A stretch of DNA of 64,000 nt from Balamuthia mandrillaris (Eukaryota; Discosea; Longamoebia; Balamuthiidae). Every line of letters begins with the position of its first letter. Positions within the stretch are counted from its first letter, which is position 1. The DNA is taken from assembly GCA_031835245.1 (NCBI GenBank), contig JAVKOQ010000002.1, positions 474,501 through 538,500 on the forward strand, given 5' to 3'. The notes beneath the pieces are model-generated. The model was not told the origin of the DNA. It saw nothing but the letters and a program-made list of their open reading frames with translations, and did no database searches. A program made the position numbers and the translations under genes. Of the stretch, positions 20,045 to 31,833 are shown one piece after another.

Positions 20045-22141
20045 TTAAGCGAGATAATTGTAAAGAGAGGCATTCTTGGAGTCACGTTCTAAATAGTCGC
20101 GATCGATTAAGCTTTCGATTCGCTTCTTCACATCAGCCGGCTTGTGTTATTGTTTGAAGAAAAGAGGTTCAAAGTCAGAAATACAGAAAACATAACAGAA
20201 AGTTAAAGAAGAGGCAAAGAACCTTGAGAGGGAATTTGAGTTGTTGATAGAGCTCAGACATGAGGAGGTTGTGAGAGAGCGTCTTTCGCATTTTCATGAT
20301 GCGGACGATGGCGGCGTCGATCTGGTACTGTCTGTCCTGGAATACGCTCTCTTTGGTTTTGGTGTTCTCCTCCTCCGTTTCCTTCATTTGGATGGAGTTT
20401 ATCTTTATGCGGTATAACTTTTGGCGGAACTCTTTGTTGTAATGGAAGACATCTTCTTTCTCAACTTCTTTTCCCTTTTTATTTGTTTGGTTAGAGTAAG
20501 TAAAAAGAACCGCGTAAAGAAAAAAGAGAAATGAAAAGAGAGAGAGAGAGAGAGAGAGAGAGATCAAACCTTTGGACGCTTCAAAAGCACTCGCACACGA
20601 CCGCAGGCTAAAGACTGCAATGTGCGCTTCAGCTCCTTTTCCTCCAAGCCAGTAGCTTCCGCAATGTCAGCATAGCTCATCGCCTCTGTATCATTGAACA
20701 ACAACAAAATGACGGTCTGAAAGAGAGATACGGAGAGCTCCTTTCTTCCTTTAGGAAAGGCTGCCCGGAGAGTGCAGGACCCCAAAGAATTTTGCCAGAG
20801 CAACCGTCGGCCGCTGTATTTGCTGGTGTAGAACTCACGAAAGACTTCTTGGCAATGAGAGAGCTGCTGAGGTAGTTTTATTTCGATGGGAGTGTAGGCC
20901 GGCCAGCAACCTGTTGTGAGGACGTGCACGTTCAACTCAATTTCTTTGCCGAGTTGTTCCATATGTTTCGCCGACTGTTTGTGTTGGGTAAAAACGAAAA
21001 AAAATAAATAAACGCAAATCATAACAATGAAGAAAGGAACGATAAAGAGCAAAACAAAACAAAACAAAGAAAAACGTACTTGACGGAAAGAGTTCATGAT
21101 GTCTTTGGAGAGCTCAACGTCTTTGAACATGCCCTCCAGTTTGCTGGTGAAAACGCTGCCGCACTCGATCTTTAGTTTGGAGACCATCGACTTTTCGGCA
21201 TCGATGGAGGCGCTCTTGTTAAGAAGGAGACGTTTGGCCAAGTCTTTCTTGTAGAACGCCTCAAACACATCTTTGCCATTCAAGTAACGGAATATAGTCA
21301 CAACTTGATCCATCAATCCGTCCAACTCTTCCTCCGAAGCAGCCTTGACATAATAATTTTTTAAAAAAAGAAAACGAACAAAGAAAGTGAGTAAAATGAG
21401 TTTTTAAACAATAAAAATGACACTGTACCTTATTTCCAGAACGCAACTTTGAGTCCACAAATTTCGCTATCAACTCAGCCGGTCGCGTCCGACGAACGTT
21501 TACAAAGGCCTCGAACGCTTCCTTGACCGCATGCGTAAAGCTCGGCTCATCTCTGAATGCCTGATGAAGGATCAACATGAGCTTCGCCCTAAAGTCCAAC
21601 AGTCTTTGCACCATGAGAGCGTCTCTCTCCTCATCCATGACAATATCCGTTCCTGCAGATTTGATGTAGGCTGTCCACGCCGTTTTCAACTGAGGCAGTG
21701 CTTGTACGCGTAGGAAGAGGGAGTACATGCGTGTCAAATCCTCGCGACGGTCGTTCTCGAGGAGGAAGTTGGTGCCTTTAGCGATGAGAGTGTCGACGTG
21801 AGCAGCGATGAGCTGTTTTTCCACGACAGAGATAAGGGGTCGCTTGGTGACCTCGCTGAGGTAGTGCTGAATTCTTTGTTCTTCGTGGCGAAGTCTTTCT
21901 TCTACATGTTTGAGATAGTCTGCCGTCTGTTGAGGGAGAGGGAGAGGAGAGAGAGAGAGAGATAGAGAATGAGTGACTGAGATCGGAGGCTGAAGGATGA
22001 AGATAGTAACCTCCATATCGAGAATGCATTGTGATCCCTCTTTAGCGTAGAAACTTTCGCTTGCTCTTAAAAATACTGGTTCCAATTCTGTCATATATAT
22101 CTATTGAGGAACCAAAGTCAATAAGTGTTTTAAAAAAAGTT

Positions 22142-22172
<31 letters not shown>

Positions 22173-23014
22173 GAATCGGTTTTTTAAAGTGTGGGGTTCA
22201 AACCTGAAGAGCAATAAACATGTCGGAGAGAGACTTCAAGAGCATCCGATCTACTGTTTCTCCCAACCTCTCCTTCTCTATCAGCGTTAGTATTCCGGAT
22301 ACTACTCTGCCTTTGACTTGAGGATGAACAGCAATGTGGTCTCTGAATTGATTTAGGCCCATGTCCCTGTGTTTTTCAAAAGAAACACAACCAAAAAGGT
22401 GTAAGTTAAAAGAAGACCAAGAAAATAATAAGAACAAGAAGGAAATAGGAAAAGCAATACCATAGGGAACACACCTCCGCGTTTTGTAGCACATAAGTAC
22501 GGTCCAAATACAGAAAAATGCTTCGTATAAACAACTTTTTTAAAAGAGAATGTAAGCAATGTGAATGGGCCATAGCAAGGAATACAAAAGATGAAAGGAG
22601 TTACACGAGTTCACGAAATAACAAAAGGCGATTTTTAAAAGAAAAACACTAACCATGTTTGCACAGTGGTCCTTCCAGCAATTATTTACAAGATAAAGAA
22701 ACGACCCCTCTAATTCAAGCTGTTGGCTATTTTGTGCTTGTCTGAAAGGAGAGAGGGAGAGAGACAGCGAAGGATTAAGTGAGTTGAGATGAATAGGGAA
22801 TTATTTCGGCTGAGGAAATAACAACGAGAGAGAGAGAGAACGAGAGAGAGAGAGAGAGAGAGAGAGATACTTACGCTAACAAACGGGATAGCACTTCTTG
22901 AACGTGAAGCTTGCATTCCGCTTCTATCTTTTTGTACAAGGAACCTCCCAACTTATTTGAACACAAATTCTCTGTCGCCTAGATGTATACAGAGCAGCAT
23001 ACCATCCATATCAG

Positions 23015-23056
<42 letters not shown>

Positions 23057-23666
23057 GACCTTGTACAACTCCTCTTCTCCATAGTGAACGGGCTGCTTTT
23101 TATGAACGGCTTGCACTGCCAACTTCAACTTCTCCCACGTTGTTTGCTCAAAATCCTGTGGCAATTGAGGCCGCACTGCATGTTTTCGTTTTAGCTTTTT
23201 AATCAACGCACGAAGAAATGAGAGAAGCCGATAGAGGGAGAAACGGAGAGAAACGGAGAAGAGAGGGAGAGAAGAGCGGAGTGAGAGCACAGAGGATAGA
23301 GAAGGGAAAAGGCGGATGGAAAAGTGAGAACATACCTGAAAGGCCTTTGATGGTGAGCTTCTTAACGGGCTGCTTTCTCTGAGGGCCGTTCATGGAAGTT
23401 CGAGAGGGAGACGCAGAGCTGCCACTGGACATCATTCTGGCTTTCTTTAGGCTGGAAGGAAGCGAAGAGGGTGAAGATGAGGATGAGGATGAAGCAGCAC
23501 TCGGAGAAGAAGGCGCTCCTCTCTTTTTGGGGTTTGTGTTGGAATTTCGGTCAGAAGCAGATGAGGAGGAAGAAGAAGTCGCAACAGACTCAGAAGAAGA
23601 AGATGATGAGGCGGAATGTTTTCGCTTTTTGCTGCTGCTGTTGTTGTTGTGCGAACGAAAAGACAT
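20045..23666 (-). CDS. CUL4: Cullin-4
   Basis: Scaffold of CRL4 ubiquitin ligases (DDB1-linked in other eukaryotes). Start ATG 23666. A long Ser-rich N-terminus with basic patches (KKRKHS) precedes the cullin repeats: [20 protein letters not shown] and EEELYK are the CUL4-type start. Later segments include [39 protein letters not shown], and the cullin homology domain [40 protein letters not shown]. The winged-helix/neddylation region [20 protein letters not shown] contains the Lys expected to receive NEDD8, and the protein ends [25 protein letters not shown]. About ten introns, several carrying (GA)n on the plus strand (CT in sense). CUL4 identity rests on the N-terminal half; the cullin assignment is certain. 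DCN1 lies upstream at 14.7-16.6 kb. Confidence 0.93.
22826..23052. repeat. Two (GA)n runs in neighbouring cullin-4 introns
   Basis: Runs at about 22826-22867 and 23018-23052 flank one short exon. Both read CT on the gene's sense strand. Confidence 0.9.
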
Positions 23667-24051
23667 TCAGTCGTGCCAGCGGGAAAAAAAAAATCTGATC
23701 ACACTCGCCCGATCCCACTCCACTACACCACTCGTTTTCTTCTCTTGCTTTCTGCGCAACGAAGGAGGGGAAGGAAGGAGGAGAGGGGGAGGGGAAAAAA
23801 GAAAGAAAGAAAGAAAGTTCGGTGCCAAAAGGGCAACACACACCAAAGCGTTGGAAAGCAAGTTGCTTTGAGGGAGGGATAGATAAGAGAGAGAACTTTT
23901 TTTGTGCTTTGGTAACACGTCAGCTTGGTAGTGGTTTCTTAGGGGACGGGCAAAAAATGTCTCCCTCCTTCTATCCCTTCCGAGTAGACGGATACTAGCG
24001 AAAAATAGTCTTGAGGGAGGTTCAGCAGGGCGTTACGAAACTCGCGTCGAC
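23667..24051. promoter_or_regulatory. Divergent promoter region CUL4 / TMEM18
   Basis: 385 bases between divergent start codons. Includes purine-rich GAAA repeats near 23800-23818. A GTCGACA sequence directly precedes the TMEM18 start (about 24046-24052). Nothing coding seen. Confidence 0.4.
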
Positions 24052-24786
24052 ATGAGTGGAAGGGGAAGAAAAACCAGCAAAGAGGAGAGGAGAGGAGAGA
24101 AGAGAGGAGAGAGAAGCGAGATGGAAAAAGAAGTAGCAGAGTGGGAAGACTTTGCCAAGGAGGTTTGGCGACACAATGTGGAGAGCTGGAAGGAGTTCAT
24201 GGCCTTCGTGGAGGATGTGAACTGGACGGAGCCGTGGTTGGTGGCCTTGGGTGGCTTGCACCTCCTCCTGCTGCTCGTCATCTTGAGCACGCGCAACCAG
24301 TTCTACTCGCAGCTTGCCCTATGGGCATTCCTTTGTGCGTTCTTTCTCTCCTTTGTTTGTTGTTGTCGTTGTTGTCGTTGACTCTTGGTATGTTTGTTCG
24401 TACAGTGGGTACCGTGTTCTCAGCTGAGTGGATCAACACGTGGTGCATGCATAACTGGCAACGGTTCGCAACGCAGCCCTATTTCTCTGCCAATGGTGCC
24501 TTTATTTCCCTCGTTCTGTGCGCTCCCTTCATTTTGCTCTCCTTGGTTATCACGGTATTGCCTCGCTTCTCTCTCTCTCTCTGTTTCTTTTTCTCTTGTC
24601 TAAAACGTTGTCGTCAACGTTTATTTCTCTGGCCCTTTTGCTCTGCTCCTCTCTCCTCTCCTCTCCTCTCCTCTCCCCTCCTCTCCCATGCTCTTCTACC
24701 TTCAGATCAACTTCTTGCGGATGGTTGTCCAGATGATGGTGGTGGTGAAGCGGGCACAACTTCGCAACAAGAAGAAGGAGGAATGA
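24052..24786 (+). CDS. TMEM18: Transmembrane protein 18
   Basis: Small membrane protein of the nuclear envelope/ER in animals. Start ATG 24052 gives a charged N-terminus; a second in-frame ATG at 24121 (MEKEVAEWEDF) could also serve. Family signatures are VEDVNWTEPWLVALGGLHLL (first membrane helix), then after a phase-preserving intron GTVFSAEWINTWCMHNWQRF, QPYFSANGAFISLVLCAPFI (further helices), and a last exon beginning INFLRMVVQMMVVVKRAQLR ending in a Lys/Glu-rich tail, stop at 24784-24786. Introns lie at about 24333-24404 and 24555-24704. Order, length (about 170 residues) and basic tail match the family. Confidence 0.9.
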
Positions 24787-24930
24787 CCGAATGAAACGAG
24801 AAAGCCCACACACTTTTGGTACAACCACACCCCCTTCCCTTTCCCCTTTTCTTCTCTTCTTTTTAAAGTATGTAAGATCTTTTTTTACCCCTTCCCCCAA
24901 CAACCCATCGAAGACATTCCATTGCCACAC

Positions 24931-25069
24931 ATTCCCAGACTAAGGTTCTGTGTACCTTCTAAGGCGGCGCCAAGATCAAGCCGATCCATGGGACAACGAA
25001 AATAAAGCAAAATTAGTAAAAGATTAGTAAAACAAAAAACAGATCTTTGCGCCGCCTTAATTCCCAGAC
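24931..25069. mobile_element. 119-base MITE derived from the Fanzor element
   Basis: Body 24941-25059, flanked by the exact direct repeat ATTCCCAGAC (24931-24940 and 25060-25069), a 10-base target duplication like that of the full element. The right side ends GCGCCGCCTTA; the left side starts TAAGG, then a 14-base insert, then a second copy of the terminus, TAAGGCGGCGCCAAGATCAA (24960 on). From 24960 about 63 bases match the reverse complement of the full element's right end (9525-9587) with about one substitution and one gap, so this is a right-end derivative in opposite orientation. It has no coding capacity. Confidence 0.85.
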
Positions 25070-25085
25070 CGCTGCCTTCTCGACA

Positions 25086-25087
25086 AG

Positions 25088-25150
<63 letters not shown>

Positions 25151-25158
25151 CAGAGAGA
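25086..25158. repeat. (GA)n microsatellite upstream of PP6 regulatory gene
   Basis: Long GA run with a few CAGA interruptions, 17 bases past the MITE's duplicated target site. Confidence 0.9.
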
Positions 25159-25352
25159 AGGGTGTGCAGTAGAAAGGCATTTGTTGTCCTTGTCCGAGTC
25201 CACACCGATGGCGGATATTACACTAATTTTACCTGGTGAAAGTTAAGCGGTGGGGATGGGTCCCTCCCTTGGCGTTGCCTTTGGTTAAAAATCATCATTT
25301 TGGCGCCAACGGCTCCTCAGGCGACAATCAAAGAAAAGAAAAGAAGAGAGAG

Positions 25353-26261
25353 AGATGGAGGACATGGAGGAAGGGCTCTCTTCTGCCTCGCTGTGGGACG
25401 TGCTGCGGCAAGAGGACGTGTTACAATGCTGCAAGGCCAATAGCTTGTCCCTTATTCAATTGTACTTTAATTTTTTCCTCTCTCCTCCAATTTTTAAGAA
25501 AAAAATCTGAATGAATGACAATTGGTTGCATCCAAACAAAAAAAAAAAGCCTCACAGAGACATCTCGGTTCGAACAGTTGCTCGACCTGGTAACAACGGG
25601 ACTGTCCTTGAAGCAAGAGGAGGACGATGAGGAGGAGCGGAGGCTTCGCCTCGTGGCGCTACAGATCTTGCTGCTTTGCGAGGAGGTCTCTGCCCTTCAG
25701 GAGCCCTTTTTCTTCCGGCCAGAAGCCACGCTGGGAAAATTGTTTGCTTGCTTGCTTGGTGAAGTACAGCAACAGCAAGGCGAGGCAGAGGAGCGAGGGT
25801 CGAGTGCTAATGCTCAGCTTGCCGCTACGTTTGCGAGTCAGGTCATCATTGCGCTCGCCAAAGGCAACGTTCAGAAGGTGCTTTCTTTCTTCTTCGTGCT
25901 TCTTTGCTTCTTCTTCCTCCTCGCTCGCTTCCTCTTCTTCTTCTGCTTACTATTGTGCTCTATTGATTTTTAGGTAGGAGACTATATGCAACGGCATCGA
26001 GAATTGGAAGCGATGTTATACAAGCTGGAAAGTGAGGCCGTTGCTGCAGTCATTGCTAAGCTCCTTGAGGAGGACCAATGGAACCATCACGAACAAACTT
26101 TATTGGATGAGGTCTCTTGAACTTCTCTACTATCTTCTCTCTTCTCTCTTCCCTGTTATTTCTGATGGCAAGGAATTTTTATTAAAGTGGTTGGAAACTT
26201 CGGGTCTCGTTCGTGCTTTGGTGACTAAGTTTGATCCGTCAAATGCTCCCGCGGTTTGCTA

Positions 26262-26311
<50 letters not shown>

Positions 26312-27858
26312 CTCTCTCTATCTCTCTCTCGTTAGCAGTATTGACAAAAGAGAATGAAAAAACAAACAAAACAGGTTCATGATCACGCAGCATCACTATT
26401 GCTCAGTATTGTGGAGCCATCGAGTGGAAAAATGTCAGAACTCGCTCACATGCAGTCAAATGGAGCAGCCTCGCCACGGCAGATAACTGGCCTGTGGCGG
26501 CAGTTGTTGCAGGAAGAAAACCTCGTTTTGCTCTTTCAGACCATGTTGGGAAATATTAAGGAGGATGACGTTAGTTTTTCTTTCTTCTGTCTGCTGTCTT
26601 CTGCTTCTGAATTCTTTATACTTTTCTTGTCTAGGAGGAAGCTGTAAATAATGCAAGTTCATCGTCTGCTTGTAAACACGGTCTCTCGGTGATTATCTCA
26701 TTGTTGGCAGACTACAACAAACGTGCACCAGAAAATGGAGGAGAATCCCCTTTGATCTCAGTGACGCTTCGGTGGCTCCCAACTTTGTTGCGGATCTTAA
26801 CTTCTTCGCAAGGCAAATCCGTTCCTACCACGACTGGACTCGTGGCACGTGGACTTGGCTTTGTCCGCCTCCACATTATTAAGTTGTTGGAGTGTTTAGT
26901 AGAGGTCGAGAATCCTACCGTCGATGAAGCGTTGTTTCGTCCAACGGTCTTTCCTGCTCTACTCGTAAGTTTTCTTAGTCGTCTTCTATTCCTTTCTTGC
27001 AACTGCACTAACGACAACAAAACGAAGAACTTGTTTTTAGGATATCCTTGGAACAACATATTGCATCATGCTGTAACTTCTATGATTCTCTCTGTAATAT
27101 CTTCTTCCTCGCCAACCAGACAATCTTTTACCACCATTGTACGTTAACAATCACTTGTTATCAGAATATCTTTCCTAAACAAAACCCTCACCAACAACAG
27201 CTTCTCAAAGATTATCGATTGGTTGACATCCTACTCCGGTTAGATAACGAAACAGAACGCAAAAAATGGTTCGTTTTATCTTGCTTTTCTCATTGCTTTG
27301 TAACGACTTTATAAAAAACAACAGCGGAGGAACAGTTGGCTTTTTGATAAAGATTGCACGGCGCTTAGAAGAAGTTGCTGCCAGTCGTCCACCAGTCAAG
27401 CAATATTTAAATGGTTAATCTTCTTTCTTTTCCTTCCCTTCTTTCTGTCGCGACTCTTACTTTTTTTGTTACAAAAACAGAACACACGGGATGGAAAGCT
27501 TTTGTAGGAGGTTCATTCTTGCTTTTGAAGAAAGAACAAGATTTAATGCTGGGAGGCGGTCCCCCCAGTCGTAACTTTGGACAGGAGACCTACAGCAGCG
27601 AGGACGAAGGCGACTATAGCTCAGCGAACGGCCTTAAATTTTCTCCTATTGTACTTTATGGCTTTTCCTTCTCTACTACTCTCTGTTCTCTTTCCTTCCT
27701 TGTAGTCCTCTCTTTTGATATCAAATGCTGACTTGGTGAATAAGTTTGCTTTTCCAGATACGAACAGCTTCTTCTCCAACAGCTTTGATATGTTGCCTCC
27801 TGATGAGTAACTCCTTTCTTCTGTTCTCCTTTCTGCACTGAATCCTTCTCCCTCTTTG

Positions 27859-27901
<43 letters not shown>

Positions 27902-28221
27902 CTCTTAGTTCTTTATTAATAATGAGCCAATGCAACAAAAAAACATAGTGCACCAGCGAGCATCCCTCAACTGGACCCCATGGCAGACCTCTCCCAACCA
28001 TTTTTCATGGAAGACAGTTTCTTCTCTTTCCTTTGTTCTTGAATTCACCTCTGTCTCCTCCAACAAAAAAAAATCCTGTTTTACTTTACCTCTTTCAAGA
28101 CGACATGAAAAAATCGTCGTGTGACGACACGGAAATAGCCCATAATCGAAAAGCGATGGATGCAACACTGCAAATAAACGGCGGAAGGGAGAGCCTCAGT
28201 AAAGATAAGGCCAAGCCGTAA
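25353..28221 (+). CDS. PPP6R: SAPS-domain regulatory subunit of protein phosphatase 6
   Basis: Targeting subunit for the PP6/Sit4 catalytic subunit. Start ATG 25353: LWDVLRQEDVLQCCKANSLS, then LIQ across an intron (25462-25549) to FLTETSRFEQLLDLV, matching the SAPS signature in which a 'DEEDVLQECKA...LIEFL' block opens the domain. Middle exons give LRLVALQILLLCEEVSALQE, LGFVRLHIIKLLECLVEVEN and YPWNNILHHAVTSMILSVI (counterpart of YTWNNFLH in animals). Later come GFLIKIARRLEEVAASRPP and a Gly/acidic segment (QETYSSEDEGDY). The best 3' path uses acceptors ending at 27948 and about 28101, giving SIPQLDPMADLSQPFFMED and DDTEIAHNRKAMDATLQ, stop at 28221. About ten introns; microsatellites at 26261-26330 and 27870-27904 lie in introns. 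Confidence 0.86.
26261..26330. repeat. (CT)n microsatellite in intron of PP6 regulatory gene
   Basis: Sense-strand CT run starting about 8 bases after the donor. Confidence 0.9.
27870..27904. repeat. (CT)n microsatellite in intron of PP6 regulatory gene
   Basis: Sense-strand CT run in the intron before the penultimate exon. Confidence 0.9.
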
Positions 28222-28575
28222 TTCTCGTTTTTTGTCCCAATCACCGCTTCGCTCTGCGAGGCATTCAGGCCCGCGAGGAGGAGTTTTAACCTACCTCGTG
28301 TTGCTGTAGGTGGGGCAAACGACGGCAAGGTCAGACCGATCTTACCTGATTAATCGCATGGTCTTTTTACGGAGAGGGTTTACTCTCTCTGTCCACAAAG
28401 TATCGTGTTTCATGAACAGGTTACAATTCTTTTGTTGCGTTTTCATTCTTTCATTTTATTTTGTTTATTCTTTTTGTGGGATGTGTGTTGTTTCTATGAG
28501 TAGAGAGAATGAATATTTACTCAGATTTTAAACAAACAGCAAAAAGCAAACAAAAAATTCAGACAGGGGAGTGGT
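28222..28575. other. Convergent 3' gap between PP6 regulatory gene and OvoA
   Basis: 354 bases. A GC-richer island (28245-28320) contains a small hairpin, ACCTAC / GTAGGT with an 11-base loop (28292-28314). The rest is AT-rich. No gene or known RNA recognised. Confidence 0.45.
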
Positions 28576-31364
28576 TTAAGTCCGCTTCCAGATGGTAAGT
28601 TGGCTGATGCCAAACTGAAACTTTCGTTTGTGCTCCCGAAGGAGGAATGGAATGTCCTTTGGTTCGCCCACCATCTCAAAGGAGGGAGCGAGGAGCTTCT
28701 CTAACTCTGTGAGGGAGGCATGCGCTCCATCCCCGCTGCCCAACCACTTTTCTTTTGGTGTGTACTGCTCCTCCCAGCTCCATGGTGAGGCCACCACCAA
28801 CAAGCCCCCTTTGTTGATTATCTTTGGAAGGGACTATTTAAAGAAATGATTAGAATCGGTTGTTGTGAAGAAAGAAGGAAGAAGGAAGAAGGAAGAAGGA
28901 AGGAGGAAGGAGGAAGGAGGAAAAGACATACGGCAATGCAAGCTTGGGGATTAGAGAGACGGTCGAACAAGTTGGAGCAAAGAACTAAGTCGAAATGACC
29001 GATGGTGGGAGGAAGATTGCAGGCATCCGCCTGCTTGAACTCCACTCTTGAGGTGTCTATGTCGTCAGCAAGTGTTGCTGTGCATTTGACCTGAATTGTG
29101 CCTTCCTCTTGTTTCACGTAGTCAATGCTGCGCTGCTCTTGAAGACGACAACCAGTGCCCACGAAGCGAACGCTAAAGTCAAGGCCCAGTACGAAAGGAA
29201 TTCCTCTTGAAAGTTCGAACGTTGCTCGCCCTACGCTGCACCCGAGATCCAACGCCCGTTTTACTTCTCTCTCAGCATATGCTACACAATAGAATGTAAT
29301 AAGACAATAGGAATAATAGTAAACAAAGAGTAGGAAGAAGAATAGGAACAAACCATCGACAGCATCAAGACACTCTTTGGCAATTCGGCTGTGAAAATTC
29401 AAGCCCGCGCTGATTCCATCATAGGAATAAGGAAAGATATCCTCCTTCTCTCCATAGTGGAAGAGAATATACTGAGACACACCCAGATCAGTCTCATAAA
29501 AGGCGTTCGGTCGGATGCTCTGATCGTTGGCCGGCATGAACTCAGATTTGACGTAACGGAAGCCAAGGTGTTGGAAGAAGTGTCTACGGAATGCGTATCT
29601 GGCGAAGATGCTGGCTTCATCCCCAGTGGATATCCAGGAACCGCCCATGATCATGTTGTGCTCGCTATCGAAGCAGGGAGTCGAGAAGTCGTCGTAGAGA
29701 GGGTGAGTCTCGAAGCCGGGAAGTCCATAGAAGTAATCTTCTGCCCATTCCCATACATTTCCATGTACATCATATACGCCAGCCTCAGTGGGAGGAAACA
29801 TATCAACCGGAGAGGCACTCCCGTAGGACATGTTCAAGTTGGCCTTTAAATCTTTGGAAAAGATGATATCACGTTCTACTCCGACGTCGTTGTCAGAGGA
29901 ATCTCTGCAACGATGCCATTCGGCTTCGGTGATTACACGATAATCTTTGCCCTTCCAGGCACAAAAGGCCTTTGCCTCGTGAAAGTTTATGTCAACGGGC
30001 CAATCCCATGGCATCTCGCGAATATCAAACATTGCTTTTCAAAGAAAAACATAGAACGGTGAGGAACTGCACCATAAGCTCCGCTGAGCATAACGAATAC
30101 GAAAGTGTACCTCTGTATTTGAAAGAGTTGCCATTTTTCTTCCAGAAAACTGGATGTTCAGCCTTTTTGAGAGAGAAAGAAGTCAGAGAGATGGAACTGA
30201 TAGTGAACATACAAAAAGAAAAGCAACGAAAAATACGTTTTTATAAGTAACCCAGTTCCATCCCTCTTCGGTCCACAGCTCCTTTCGTTTGTAACCATCG
30301 TCTCGCACAAAGTCCAAGAACTCATAGTTAGTGACAAGGAACTTGGACACCAAAAAGCGAGGCACTGTCACTTCCTTCTTCCCATACTCGTTATCCCATC
30401 CTTTTTACCATGTACAGGCATCAGCAACGAGAGAAGAGTACGAGCGCATAGAAAGCGAGAAGGAGAACAACAGAGATAGGAGAGAACACACAAAGGAAAG
30501 AGAGAAACGAAGAAGGCAAAGAGCTACCATAAGAAGGGAAGTCCAAGGGTTTGCCCAGAGTGACACGACCATCAGGTATCTCCACAAGCTCGTTGCGGGG
30601 AGGCACGCCAAAGCTCTCCGCATCTACCCAGCTCTCCGGTCTTCGCAGGAACTCCACGGGTAGCTCTCGCATCAAGACGCTGGACGTTTCCAAGTGGATG
30701 CGATGGTGCTCCATGCCCATGGCCAAGGCCCACCACGCTGACTTTTGTGTGATGGGCAGCTTCAACTCTGCGTTGGCGATCACATCGCTCACGGTGTCAA
30801 ATACCTCAAAAAAAAAAAAGGATCCAATGAGATGTGTCAGAGAGAAAGTAGTGAAGAAAAAAGTACTTTTTGGCGGTACTCTCGAATCTCCTGCGCAGCA
30901 GGGAAGACACACTTGCTGTTCAGATCTTGGTCATCCTTTTTTTGTTTTAGGACACCCGCAAAAGACGGTGAGCCAAAAAAAAACACGAAAAATAATCTTT
31001 TCTCACAAACAGGACATACCCAAGACATCTCGTCCACGCCCACGGCAAAAAGACTCTCCCACTCAGGATGGACTCGGTCCTGCACCAAGCCGGAGAGCAG
31101 CATCTTGTTCACATAGCTGACCGCGGTGTGCGCGTAATAAAAGATGAGAGGGCGCCGCAGCGGGTTGGCTTCCTTCTGGAAGACCGAGTCGTCCTTGAGG
31201 GCAGAGAAGAGGGTCTCCTCCAGGCCCCACGTGTTCTCCAGGTACTCCTGCAGCTCCTCCCTCGTGCAGGTGGCCAGGTTGGGCGGAGGGATGGAGTGCA
31301 CCGTGCCCACCAAGCTTTCCAGCCGTTTGGCGCTGGCCGTCGTCCTTTGGGGGGTTTTTGGCAT
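28576..31364 (-). CDS. ovoA: OvoA: 5-histidylcysteine sulfoxide synthase with methyltransferase domain (ovothiol synthesis)
   Basis: Non-haem iron enzyme that joins cysteine to histidine C5; in known OvoA proteins the C-terminal methyltransferase later methylates the imidazole to give ovothiol. Start ATG 31364 (MPKTPQRTTA). The DinB-like N-domain has LIFYYAHTAVSYVNKMLLSG and the metal-binding MGMEHHRIHLETSSVLMREL (His/His/Glu cluster). The FGE-sulfatase-like domain has VPRFLVSKFLVTNYEFLDFV, PVDINFHEAKAFCAWKGKDY, EAGVYDVHGNVWEWAEDYFY and MIMGGSWISTGDEAS. The SAM methyltransferase has ALDLGCSVGRATFELSRG and FDLVLCSNLFDRLSNP, ending FQFGISQLTIWKRT. Domain order and length are typical of OvoA, so ovothiol synthesis is expected. 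Introns near 30910-31018, 30795-30865, 30420-30530, 30045-30245, 29290-29355 and 28835-28930. Confidence 0.93.
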
Positions 31365-31556
31365 GGTTGTTTGAAATCGTCGTTCTTGAGCAGCTCTAAA
31401 AACAAAACACACACACGGGAGTCACTTGGAACCAGCGAAACGGAGAGAGACGAGAGAGAGGGGGGGGGAAGAGAAGGCCAAGAGAGAGAGAGAGAGAGAG
31501 AGAGCGCTCGTCTGGTTGGATGAACTGCAAGACGTCCTTGGCGGAAGAGCGGGAAA

Positions 31557-31574
31557 ATCGATTGGTCAATCGAT
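31557..31574. promoter_or_regulatory. Inverted repeat with CCAAT-type boxes upstream of OvoA
   Basis: ATCGATTG-GT-CAATCGAT, 8-base arms, about 190 bases upstream of the OvoA start codon. Another ATTGG follows at about 31582 and a CCAAT near 31620. A regulatory role is inferred from position only. Confidence 0.35.
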
Positions 31575-31769
31575 AACGTCAATTGGTCACCTCCGTGGCG
31601 TCATCATTAATGTACCGAGCCAATCGGAATGTTTACCAGGTAAATTAGGGTTTAGTGATGCTAACATAACTATTCCGTGGTATAGCGTAGACCCACCAAA
31701 CGGAGGCGGAAGCCTAGGGGTTTTTATTTTTCCTTGCGTTGCAGGAAAATGTAACGTTACAAAGACGAA

Positions 31770-31833
31770 GGCCAAACGTGCTACGGTTGACCAAAGCATT
31801 CCTTCTGGTGGCGTCATGCAGCGCACAACAAAG
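31770..31833. repeat. 64-base direct repeat, copy 1
   Basis: Matches 34206-34269 at 60 of 64 positions in the same orientation. The plus frame reads AKRATVDQSIPSGGVMQR and the minus frame RCMTPPEGMLWSTVARLA; substitutions do not clearly favour either as coding. The copies flank the coiled-coil gene at 32876-33955. Confidence 0.85.

Larger units (their letters stand above)
24787..25352. other. Gap holding the Fanzor-related MITE
   Basis: 566 bases between two plus-strand genes. It contains the 119-base element with its duplicated target (24931-25069), a (GA)n run at 25086-25158, and a short open frame from ATG 25208 that ends after about a dozen codons. The remainder is unremarkable. Confidence 0.6.

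Noticed and set aside
24961-25059. MITE taken as 24960-25059 without the outer 19 bases
   Set aside because: No TSD flanks that shorter version, whereas 24941-25059 is bounded by an exact 10-base duplication.
28095-28328. Minus-strand frame with a helicase-like LNASQSEAV stretch
   Set aside because: Overlaps the final exon of the PP6 regulatory gene and lacks any further helicase motif.
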